Of a DNA stretch of 5,083 nt, positions 1 through 4,946 are shown one piece after another (the stretch's first letter is position 1; each line of letters begins with the position of its first letter). The position numbers were made by a program, and so were the translations under genes. Below the pieces are notes generated by a model. The model made no database searches and had not been told where the DNA came from. It saw only the letters and a list, made by a program, of their open reading frames with translations. The DNA is taken from the NCBI GenBank assembly GCA_946494635.1, contig CAMMCS010000148.1, positions 1 to 5,083 of the forward strand, in the 5' to 3' direction. This DNA comes from an uncultured Oscillibacter sp. GTDB lineage: Bacteria; Bacillota; Clostridia; Oscillospirales; Oscillospiraceae.

Positions 1-1128
1 GAGGCGGAGAGCATCCTGCTGGAGCCCTGGTACGACTTCCGGCTGGAGCTGCCCGGGCCCCAGGTGGGCCGGGCCATGACGGACCTCCAGCAGATGGGCG
101 CCCGGCTGAACCCGCCGGAGACGGCGGGGGAGGAATCGGTGCTCACCGGCGCGGTGGCGGTATCCGCCCTGGGGGACTATGCCCGGGAGGTTGCCGCCTA
201 CACCCAGGGCCGGGGACGGCTGCTGTGCTCCCTCCGGGGCTACGAGCCCTGCCCGGATCAGGACGCGGTCTTGGAGACCATCGACTACGACCCGACAGCA
301 GATCTGGACAATTCCCCGGACTCCGTGTTCTGCAGCCACGGCGCCGGCGTCATCGTTCCCTGGGATGAAGTGCCCGCCCGGGCACATGTGTCCAGCGGCC
401 TGCGCCTGGGAGCAGAAGCGGAGGAGGCAGCAGAGGGCCCGGATATCCGCCGCTCCGGCGCCTATGCCGGCACCATTGAGCAGGACAAGGAGCTCCAGGC
501 CATCTTCGAGCGGACCTACGGCCCTGTCAGGCGGCGGGCCTTCCTTCCCCCGAAGGAGCCCCGGCGGCCCATCCCGGCAGAGACGGAGCGGGAGCGGCGG
601 GCCATCCGGGAGCAGTTCTCCGGCCCGGAATACCTGCTGGTGGACGGCTACAACATCATCTTCGCCTGGGACGAGCTGAAGGCCATCGCCCGGGAGAATC
701 TGGACGCGGCCCGCAAGCAGCTGTGCGATCTTCTCAGCAACTACCAGGGCTTCCGGAAGTGTGAGGTCATCGCTGTGTTTGACGCCTACAAGGTCAAGGG
801 TGGCCAGGGCAGTGTGGAGAAGTACCACAACATCCATGTGGTCTACACGAAAGAGGCGGAGACAGCGGACGCCTATATCGAACGGGCTACCTACGAGATC
901 GGGAAGCACCACCGGGTGCGGGTGGCTACCTCCGACGGCCCGGAGCAGCTCATCATCCTGGGCCATGGGGCCCTGCGGCTTTCCGCCAGCGCCTTCCGGC
1001 AGGAGGTGGAGCAGGTGGAGGGCCAGATCGCGGACATCCTGTCCGCCAACAACCGCCTGGAAAAAACGGGCAACGTCCGCTCCGCCCTGGAGCGGGCCCA
1101 GAGCCAGACAGAGGAGGAAACGCCATGA
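1..1128 (+). CDS. EF-G/TetM-like translational GTPase C-terminus fused to a YacP/Rae1-type NYN nuclease domain (5' partial)
   Basis: The reading frame is open from base 1 and the start lies upstream, so this is a 3' part of 375 codons. Codons 4-87 match domain V of EF-G and TetM-type ribosome-protection proteins: ILLEPWYDF, then a GAVAVSALGDYAREVAAYTQGRG segment corresponding to the EF-G 'GYATDLRSLTQGRG' stretch, then LRGYEPC. Codons 94-200 form a linker with SVFCSHGAG (Cys111, His113) and His129. Codons 210-345 are a complete NYN domain of the YacP (DUF901) family: LLVDGYNII (Asp215, Asn218), VFDAYKVKGG (Asp261), YTKEAETADAYIE (Glu287, Asp290), ATSDGPEQ (Asp312), then GHGALRLSA. These acidic positions match the metal-binding pocket of PIN/NYN nucleases, so activity is plausible. 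Bacillus Rae1 (YacP) cleaves mRNA in the ribosomal A site. The inferred role is ribosome-targeted mRNA cleavage or ribosome rescue, not necessarily tetracycline resistance. The GTPase domain cannot be seen here. The stop overlaps the next start (ATGA). Confidence 0.88.
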   Translation, partial: EAESILLEPWYDFRLELPGPQVGRAMTDLQQMGARLNPPETAGEESVLTGAVAVSALGDYAREVAAYTQGRGRLLCSLRGYEPCPDQDAVLETIDYDPTADLDNSPDSVFCSHGAGVIVPWDEVPARAHVSSGLRLGAEAEEAAEGPDIRRSGAYAGTIEQDKELQAIFERTYGPVRRRAFLPPKEPRRPIPAETERERRAIREQFSGPEYLLVDGYNIIFAWDELKAIARENLDAARKQLCDLLSNYQGFRKCEVIAVFDAYKVKGGQGSVEKYHNIHVVYTKEAETADAYIERATYEIGKHHRVRVATSDGPEQLIILGHGALRLSASAFRQEVEQVEGQIADILSANNRLEKTGNVRSALERAQSQTEEETP

Positions 1129-1547
1129 TCGGATTGAGCTGTGCCGCGGGGACGGTGCTGGCCCTCTGCGGCCAGGTCCGCGGAACGCTGGAGCGCAAGG
1201 GGCTGCCCCGGCGGGAGCTGGCGGGGGGCCGGGTGCGGATCGAGCCCCGGTACAACCATGGCTCCGGCTTCGGCCTCTTCCCGCTGAAGGCGAGGCAAAT
1301 GGCACTGCCGTCCCTGGCGGCCCTGCTGGCGCTGGCGGGGATCAGCGGCGGACGGGGCCTGGAGACGGGCCTGATTCTGGGAGGCGGCCTCAGCAATCTG
1401 TGGGAGCGCCTGCGCTACGGCCGGGTGCTGGACTACCTGCGGTTTCCAAGGGCGCCGGGGGCTCTGAAGAAGTACACCTATAATCTGGCGGACCTGGCCA
1501 TCCTTCTGGGGGCGGTGCTGATGGCGCTGCGGCCCAGGCGGCGGTGA
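1125..1547 (+). CDS. Divergent signal peptidase II (LspA)-family membrane protein, 140 aa
   Basis: LspA is an integral-membrane aspartyl protease that removes the signal peptide from prolipoproteins after lipidation. The family signature is visible: YNHGSGFGLF at residues 43-52 (usual form N-x-GAAFG), LGGGLSNLWERLRYG at 85-99 (usual form GGALGNLIDRL.YG), VLDYL at 101-105 and YNLADLAILLG at 119-129 (usual form FN.AD..I..G). Asp103 and Asp123 fit the catalytic pair. There are about four hydrophobic stretches (about 2-18, 59-73, 78-91, 119-135), as expected for LspA. Oddities: it is short (LspA is usually 150-170 aa), the N-terminal region before the Asn motif is unusual and Arg-rich (residues 19-42), and the usual Asp of NL.DR is Glu94. 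The start ATG lies in an ATGA overlap with the upstream gene and is preceded by AGAGGAGGAAA (about 1109-1119), a good ribosome binding site. It may be a functional or specialised paralogue. I withheld the lspA symbol because a canonical copy may exist elsewhere. Confidence 0.78.
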   Translation: MIGLSCAAGTVLALCGQVRGTLERKGLPRRELAGGRVRIEPRYNHGSGFGLFPLKARQMALPSLAALLALAGISGGRGLETGLILGGGLSNLWERLRYGRVLDYLRFPRAPGALKKYTYNLADLAILLGAVLMALRPRRR

Positions 1548-1567
1548 CGCCGCATACGGCCCCTGCA

Positions 1568-1605
1568 AACGCCGCCCCGCGCACAGCGCGGGGCGGCGTT
1601 CTTTA
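1568..1605 (+). terminator. Rho-independent terminator ending the GTPase-nuclease/LspA-like unit
   Basis: A perfect 15-bp inverted repeat (1568-1582 pairs with 1586-1600, left arm AACGCCGCCCCGCGC) closes on a 3-nt ACA loop. The T-rich stretch TTCTTTA (1599-1605) follows. It begins 20 bases after the LspA-like stop codon. The T run is interrupted by one C but the stem is very stable. It separates the first unit from the glycolipid operon. Confidence 0.88.
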
Positions 1606-1659
1606 TGAAAATTTAATGAATTTCCATGTTTTTTTGCAAAAATAGAAGGTCTATACTAG

Positions 1660-1698
1660 CTGTAAAGAAATTGTCAAGGATTGTAACTGTTTTGTAAA
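1660..1698 (+). promoter_or_regulatory. Pho-box-like array of four direct repeats (PhoB/PhoP-type response-regulator site)
   Basis: Four copies of (C/T)TGT(A/C)A(A/C) run in the same direction: CTGTAAA at 1660, TTGTCAA at 1671, TTGTAAC at 1681 and TTGTAAA at 1692. The starts are 11, 10 and 11 bp apart, about one helical turn. OmpR/PhoB-family regulators bind head-to-tail on direct repeats with this period, and the E. coli Pho box half-site is CTGTCAT at 11-bp spacing. The array ends one base before the -35 hexamer at 1699 and covers roughly -74 to -36 of the predicted start, a normal activator position. The regulator's identity is inferred. A VanR-like or other OmpR-family protein is the main alternative. 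Confidence 0.55.
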
Positions 1699-1727
1699 TT
1701 GACAAGCGTGCGCATTTCATGTATATT
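1699..1727 (+). promoter_or_regulatory. Sigma-A/sigma-70 promoter of the glycolipid operon
   Basis: TTGACA (1699-1704, six of six to consensus) and TATATT (1722-1727, five of six to TATAAT) are separated by exactly 17 bp. The predicted start is near 1734. No other -35/-10 pair in the window is as good. It directly follows the four-repeat array and is directed towards the glycosyltransferase genes. Because the -35 is perfect, basal activity could be high even without an activator. Confidence 0.72.
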
Positions 1728-1754
1728 AACTGTATTAGTACGGACAGTACAGTT
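1728..1754 (+). repeat. Inverted repeat over the predicted transcription start (candidate operator)
   Basis: AACTGTA (1728-1734) and TACAGTT (1748-1754) are perfect 7-bp inverted repeats separated by 13 bp. The left arm starts at the base after the -10 hexamer, so the element covers the predicted start and early transcribed region. It could be a repressor operator, or form a weak hairpin at the 5' end of the leader. AACTGT also occurs at 1685-1690 and 1794-1799. Chance occurrence in AT-rich DNA is possible. Confidence 0.4.
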
Positions 1755-1779
1755 CGCTGGAGGATTCACAAATTTTCTA

Positions 1780-1807
1780 TTGACAAATTTCAGAACTGTG
1801 TTATTGT
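1780..1807 (+). promoter_or_regulatory. Second candidate promoter (perfect -35, weak extended -10)
   Basis: A second perfect TTGACA lies at 1780-1785. With a 16-bp spacer the best -10 is TATTGT (1802-1807, four of six), preceded by TG at 1799-1800, one base away, as in extended -10 promoters. Other TA-rich hexamers follow (TATTAT at 1807, TATAAA at 1812), but their spacers are too long. If used, it would shorten the leader to about 195 nt and bypass the inverted repeat at 1728-1754. Confidence 0.4.
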
Positions 1808-1847
1808 ATTATATAAATAATACAAGCGGCGGCCGCGAAGCTTTTTC

Positions 1848-1867
1848 CCTGCCGGTTCGGCAGGAGG
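1848..1867 (+). other. Small leader hairpin touching an orphan Shine-Dalgarno sequence
   Basis: CCTGCCG (1848-1854) pairs perfectly with CGGCAGG (1858-1864) around a GTT loop. The right arm overlaps AGGAGG (1862-1867), a perfect Shine-Dalgarno core, so folding would mask part of it. The only starts downstream are a TTG at 1880 (an 8-codon frame ending TGA at 1904-1906) and an ATG at 1906 that overlaps that stop. It may be a vestigial or regulatory leader element. No known riboswitch class is recognisable. Confidence 0.35.
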
Positions 1868-2007
1868 ATTTACAGAGATTTGACGGAGACGCCACAGAGA
1901 AGTTGATGCAGAAGTGTTATCCTGAAATCAAAAAGAGATTCCGCAGGCTGAAGAGTTTGGCGGAGCTGTGCCGTATATAGGAAAGAGACGAAAGAAGGGA
2001 GCCTGTT

Positions 2008-3189
2008 ATGAAGATCCTGATTACCACAGACTGGTATACCCCGGCTGTCAACGGCGTGGTCACCTCTGTGAAAAACCTGCAGCGGGAGCTGGAACACCGG
2101 GGACATGAGGTCCGGATTCTGACCTTATCCCAGACGCTGCACTCCTGGTCCCGGGACGGCGTCACCGCCATTGGCTCCATCAACGCCGGGCGGATCTATC
2201 CCGGTGCCCGTCTCCGCACGGCAATGGCAGGCCGCTGGGTCCAGGAAATTGTGGAATGGGGGCCGGATGTGATCCACTCCCAGTGTGAGTTCAGCACATT
2301 TTTTCTGGCCCGCCGCATTGCGGAAGAACTGGATATTCCCCTGGTCCACACTTATCACACGGTGTATGAGGACTATACCCACTACTTCTCCCCCAGCGTC
2401 CGGTGGGGCCGGTGCGCGGTGGCGGCGTTTTCCCGCTGGGTGGCCGCCCAGACGGACTGCATGATCGCGCCCACCGGAAAGGTCCGCCGCCTGCTGCAGG
2501 GCTATGGCGTCCGGCGGCCGGTATTCGTGGTGCCGACAGGCATTGACCTGCGGCGATTCCAGAAAGAGGCAGACCCCATGCGCCGGGCGGTGCTCCGGGC
2601 CAGCCTGGGCATCCCGGCGGAGAACAGCGTGCTGGTGTGCGTGGGGCGCCTGGCGGAGGAGAAGAACATCCAGGAGCTGCTGAAGCTCCGTGCCTCCCTG
2701 GGCAGCTGCCCTGTGACCCTGCTGCTGGTGGGGGACGGGCCGGACCGGCCCCGGCTGGAGCAGGTGGCCCGCGATTTGAAATTGGAGGCGCCTGCCGTGA
2801 TCTTTGCCGGCATGGTGGCACCGGAGGAGGTGCCGGACTGGTACCGGCTGGGGGATCTGTTCGTCAGCGCCTCTTCCAGCGAGACCCAGGGGCTTACCTA
2901 CATTGAGGCGCTCTCCACCGGCGTGCCGGCCCTGTGCCGGGCGGACGCCTGCCTGGAGGGCGTGATCCTGGAGGGAGAGAATGGCTGGCAGTATCATACC
3001 TCTGCGGAGTTCCACCAGAGGCTGGACTGGTTCCTGACCCATCCGGAAGCCCATGCGGCGCTCCGGCGTCAGGCGGCGGAGAGCGCGGAGCAGTTTTCCG
3101 CCCAGCAGTTTGCCCAGCGGGTGGAGCGGATTTATCAGATGCAGCTGGCACGGCGGCCCGCCTGCCGTGCCCAGGGGGTGAGCGCATGA
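2008..3189 (+). CDS. GT4 glycosyltransferase, probable 1,2-diacylglycerol glucosyltransferase (monoglucosyl-DAG synthase type), 393 aa
   Basis: A complete GT-B fold, family GT4 enzyme, inferred to transfer a hexose from a nucleotide sugar to diacylglycerol at the inner face of the membrane. The N-terminal acceptor domain starts MKILITTDWYTPAVNGV with the Asn15-Gly16-Val17 loop. HTYHTVYEDYTHY at residues 114-126 is a hallmark of the MgdA/LafA-like diacylglycerol glycosyltransferases and is shared with some mannosyl- and sulfoquinovosyl-lipid synthases. PTGID (176-180) precedes the donor domain, which has VGRLAEEKN (212-220), VGDGP (241-245) and the EX7E pair Glu292/Glu300 in SETQGLTYIEAL. Basic residues are frequent, which suits peripheral membrane binding. 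The ATG follows AGGGAG by 6 nt. It overlaps the VTT gene by 4 bp and heads an operon with a second lipid-type GT4, which favours a glycolipid role. Sugar and acceptor are inferred from similarity; a PimB- or SqdX-like activity is the main alternative. Confidence 0.82.
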   Translation: MKILITTDWYTPAVNGVVTSVKNLQRELEHRGHEVRILTLSQTLHSWSRDGVTAIGSINAGRIYPGARLRTAMAGRWVQEIVEWGPDVIHSQCEFSTFFLARRIAEELDIPLVHTYHTVYEDYTHYFSPSVRWGRCAVAAFSRWVAAQTDCMIAPTGKVRRLLQGYGVRRPVFVVPTGIDLRRFQKEADPMRRAVLRASLGIPAENSVLVCVGRLAEEKNIQELLKLRASLGSCPVTLLLVGDGPDRPRLEQVARDLKLEAPAVIFAGMVAPEEVPDWYRLGDLFVSASSSETQGLTYIEALSTGVPALCRADACLEGVILEGENGWQYHTSAEFHQRLDWFLTHPEAHAALRRQAAESAEQFSAQQFAQRVERIYQMQLARRPACRAQGVSA

Positions 3190-3782
3190 CAAAAAGTGCA
3201 GAGCGGACTGCCTTTCAGGCAGTGTCTGTGTTTGGCCTGGTGCTGTGCATCGCGGCAGCGGTGTGGGCCTGGAACGCGGGGCTGCTGACCTCGCAGGAGC
3301 GGATGCAGGCCTTTGTGGCCAGCTGCGGCGCCGTGGGCGGGCTGCTGTTTGTGGCGTTTCAGGCGGTGCAGGTGGTAGTGCCGGTGCTGCCCGGAGGGCT
3401 GGGATGCCTTGTGGGCGTCGTGCTGTTCGGCCCGGTGGTGGGATTCGTCTACAACTATGTGGGCATTTGTCTCGGCTCCCTGATGGCCTTTGCGGTGGCC
3501 CGCAACTGCGGCCGGCCGCTGCTGAGCCTCCTGTTTTCCGAGAAGCTTCTGACCAAGTACAGCAGCTGGACAGAACAGAATAACCGGTTTGCCCGGCTGT
3601 TTGCCCTGGCGATTTTCTTCCCGGTGGCGCCGGATGACTTCCTGTGCTATCTGGCGGGCACCACCTCCATGACCTGGCGGCGGTTTACGGCCATCATTCT
3701 GCTGGGAAAGCCTTTTTCCATCGCCCTGTACAGTCTGGGACTGACAGTGCTGTTCCAGCAGATCACAGGCTGGCTGGCGTAA
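3186..3782 (+). CDS. TVP38/TMEM64-family (VTT/SNARE-associated domain) membrane protein, 198 aa
   Basis: This is a polytopic membrane protein of the DedA/VTT superfamily. Hydrophobic segments lie at about 12-28, 50-66, 68-106 (including a re-entrant Gly-rich stretch), 138-148 and 166-190. Family motifs are PVLPGGLGCLVGVVLFGP (66-83), YNYVGICLGSLMAFAVAR (89-106), and PVAPDDFLCYLAGTTSM (146-162), the second half-motif with the paired acids Asp150-Asp151 typical of TMEM64-type members. Length is normal for bacterial members. DedA relatives translocate undecaprenyl phosphate, and eukaryotic VMP1/TMEM41B scramble phospholipids. Its position between two glycolipid glycosyltransferases suggests it handles their lipid substrate or product, but that is inference. 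The ATG overlaps the upstream stop (ATGA) and follows AGGGGGTGAG, so translation is likely coupled. Confidence 0.85.
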   Translation: MTKSAERTAFQAVSVFGLVLCIAAAVWAWNAGLLTSQERMQAFVASCGAVGGLLFVAFQAVQVVVPVLPGGLGCLVGVVLFGPVVGFVYNYVGICLGSLMAFAVARNCGRPLLSLLFSEKLLTKYSSWTEQNNRFARLFALAIFFPVAPDDFLCYLAGTTSMTWRRFTAIILLGKPFSIALYSLGLTVLFQQITGWLA

Positions 3783-3819
3783 AGCCCCTGCCGGCAGACA
3801 GAGAAAAAAGGAGAAGCTC

Positions 3820-4866
3820 ATGCGCGTTTTCATTTACAACGGCGGCCTGCGCCTGGTGGGAAAGAGCGGCGTGGGACAGGCGATCTTCCATCAGCGGGAG
3901 ATGCTGCGCCGCGCCCGGATCGAGACCTCGCATCACTGGCTTCAGAGGGCGGGGGCCGTTCATATCAATACGGTGCTGCCCGACTCGGTGCTGGTGGCCC
4001 TGGCCGCCAAGCTCCTGGGGCGGAAGGTCGTCTACTACGGCCACTCTACCATGGAGGACTTCCGGAGCTCCTTTCGGGGCTCTGACCGGCTGGCCCCCCT
4101 CTTCCGGCGGTGGATCACCTTCTGCTACGGCCTGGGAGACGTGGTGCTGACGCCGACGGACTACTCCCGCCGCCTGCTGGAGAGCTACGGCCTCAAGCCC
4201 CCGGTGTACAGCATCTCCAACGGCGTGGACACAGACTTTTTCGCGCCGGACCCGGCCCGGCGGGACGCCTTCCGCCGCCGGTGGAATATCCGGGAAGGGG
4301 AGCGGGCCGTCATCTCCGTGGGCCACACCATCGCACGGAAGGGGCTGCCGGAGTTCCTGGAGCTGGCGGCCGGCATGCCGGATGTCCGCTTCCTCTGGTT
4401 CGGCTGGACAAATCCCGGCCTGATCCCCCAGGAGGTGCGGCAGGCCATGGAGCAGGCCCCGGCCAATGTGACCTTTGCCGGCTTTGTGGATCGGGAGACC
4501 CTGCGGGAGGCCTACTGCGGCGCAGACGCCTTCGCCTTCATGAGCCATGAGGAGACAGAGGGCATCGTGGTGCTGGAGGCCCTGGCCTGCGGCATCCCTA
4601 CCGTGGTGCGGGACATCCCGGTGTATGCCGGGTGGCTGCGGGACGGGAAGAATGTCTACAAGGCGGACAGCACCGAGTCCTTCCGGAAACGGGTAGCGGG
4701 GATACTGGAGAAGACCCTGCCGGACCTGACGGCATCGGGCCGCCGGGTGGCTGAGGAGCGGAGCATGGCCGCCATGGGAGAACAGCTTCGGACGATCTAT
4801 CAGCGAATGGAGATCCTGGCCGAGGCGCAGCCCGCGGCAGTGCGGCAGAACCAAGTCCGGGCCTGA
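3820..4866 (+). CDS. GT4 glycosyltransferase, probable second-sugar (diglycosyl-diacylglycerol) synthase, CpoA/LafB-like, 348 aa
   Basis: A complete GT-B, family GT4 enzyme. The N-terminus MRVFIYNGGLRLVGKSGVGQ with the GKSGVG loop (14-19) and an early AIFHQ is typical of the CpoA/LafB-type enzymes, which add glucose or galactose to monoglucosyl-diacylglycerol. Other marks are YYGHSTMEDFR (72-82), SNGVD (133-137), the donor-domain start SVGHTIARKG (166-175), WFGWTN (193-198), and the EX7E pair Glu245/Glu253 in HEETEGIVVLEAL. The last 20 residues are a low-complexity Ala/Gln tail. The ATG is 6 nt after AAGGAG (3808-3813), 37 nt after the VTT stop, so it is probably co-transcribed. It is clearly diverged from the first GT4 of the operon, which fits sequential sugar additions. 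The disaccharide glycolipid could be a membrane lipid or a lipoteichoic-acid-like anchor. Sugar specificity cannot be read from the sequence. Confidence 0.82.
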   Translation: MRVFIYNGGLRLVGKSGVGQAIFHQREMLRRARIETSHHWLQRAGAVHINTVLPDSVLVALAAKLLGRKVVYYGHSTMEDFRSSFRGSDRLAPLFRRWITFCYGLGDVVLTPTDYSRRLLESYGLKPPVYSISNGVDTDFFAPDPARRDAFRRRWNIREGERAVISVGHTIARKGLPEFLELAAGMPDVRFLWFGWTNPGLIPQEVRQAMEQAPANVTFAGFVDRETLREAYCGADAFAFMSHEETEGIVVLEALACGIPTVVRDIPVYAGWLRDGKNVYKADSTESFRKRVAGILEKTLPDLTASGRRVAEERSMAAMGEQLRTIYQRMEILAEAQPAAVRQNQVRA

Positions 4867-4892
4867 TGCCATCGGCCGGCCGCGCCGGAACG

Positions 4893-4946
4893 GTGAAATC
4901 CCTGTATTCCCACGGAAGAACCCCCTTCTTCCGTGGGAACTTTCAC
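4893..4946 (+). terminator. Probable terminator hairpin ending the glycolipid operon
   Basis: A perfect 14-bp inverted repeat (4907-4920, TTCCCACGGAAGAA, with 4926-4939) closes on a CCCCC loop. An outer 6-bp arm, GTGAAA (4893-4898) with TTTCAC (4941-4946), extends it past an 8-nt left internal loop. It begins 26 bases after the last stop codon. The T tract is weak (CTTTC), so termination may be inefficient or the hairpin may instead stabilise the 3' end. Confidence 0.6.

Larger units (their letters stand above)
1606..2007 (+). other. AT-rich intergenic control region and long 5' leader of the glycosyltransferase operon
   Basis: About 400 bases without a convincing gene. The first half (1606-1825) is much more AT-rich than the rest of the window; the shift to GC-rich sequence near 1826 is abrupt. 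It holds four TGT(A/C)A direct repeats, a strong promoter, an inverted repeat over the predicted start site, a second candidate promoter and a small hairpin next to a Shine-Dalgarno-like AGGAGG. From the first promoter the leader would be about 274 nt. An open frame ends at 1980 (its in-frame ATG at 1906 would give 24 residues), but it has no ribosome binding site at any plausible start, so I did not call it a gene. The ribosome binding site for the first glycosyltransferase (AGGGAG, 1996-2001) lies 6 nt before its ATG. Confidence 0.7.

Noticed and set aside
1..1128. Calling the first gene a tetracycline-resistance determinant
   Set aside because: Only domain V is visible, it is diverged from Tet(M), and the long linker plus NYN domain is absent from known resistance proteins.
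761..1483. Plus-strand open frame of 240 codons spanning the first two genes
   Set aside because: It is out of frame with both the NYN and LspA motifs and has a Ser/Arg/Pro/Gly-rich shadow composition.
1629..1657. TATACT (1652-1657) as the -10 of another promoter
   Set aside because: The T-rich sequence 17 bp upstream matches the -35 consensus poorly and TTGCAA (1634-1639) is only 12 bp away.
1829..1843. Adjacent NotI (GCGGCCGC) and HindIII (AAGCTT) sites suggesting cloning-vector sequence
   Set aside because: No other polylinker or vector sequence is present and the surrounding sequence is continuous. GC-rich genomes give NotI sites by chance.
1699..1980. Open frame of 93 codons in the intergenic region
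   Set aside because: Its nominal TTG start is the -35 hexamer of the best promoter, so it could not be translated from that transcript. Later in-frame starts lack a ribosome binding site, and no family is recognisable.
2125..3192. Minus-strand open frame of 355 codons opposite the first glycosyltransferase
   Set aside because: It is antisense to a well-supported gene, with a composition typical of a shadow frame and no family motif.
3859..3876. GKSGVG in the second glycosyltransferase as an ATP-binding P-loop
   Set aside because: The spacing does not fit GxxxxGK(S/T), and this glycine-rich loop is part of the N-terminal domain of CpoA-like GT4 enzymes.
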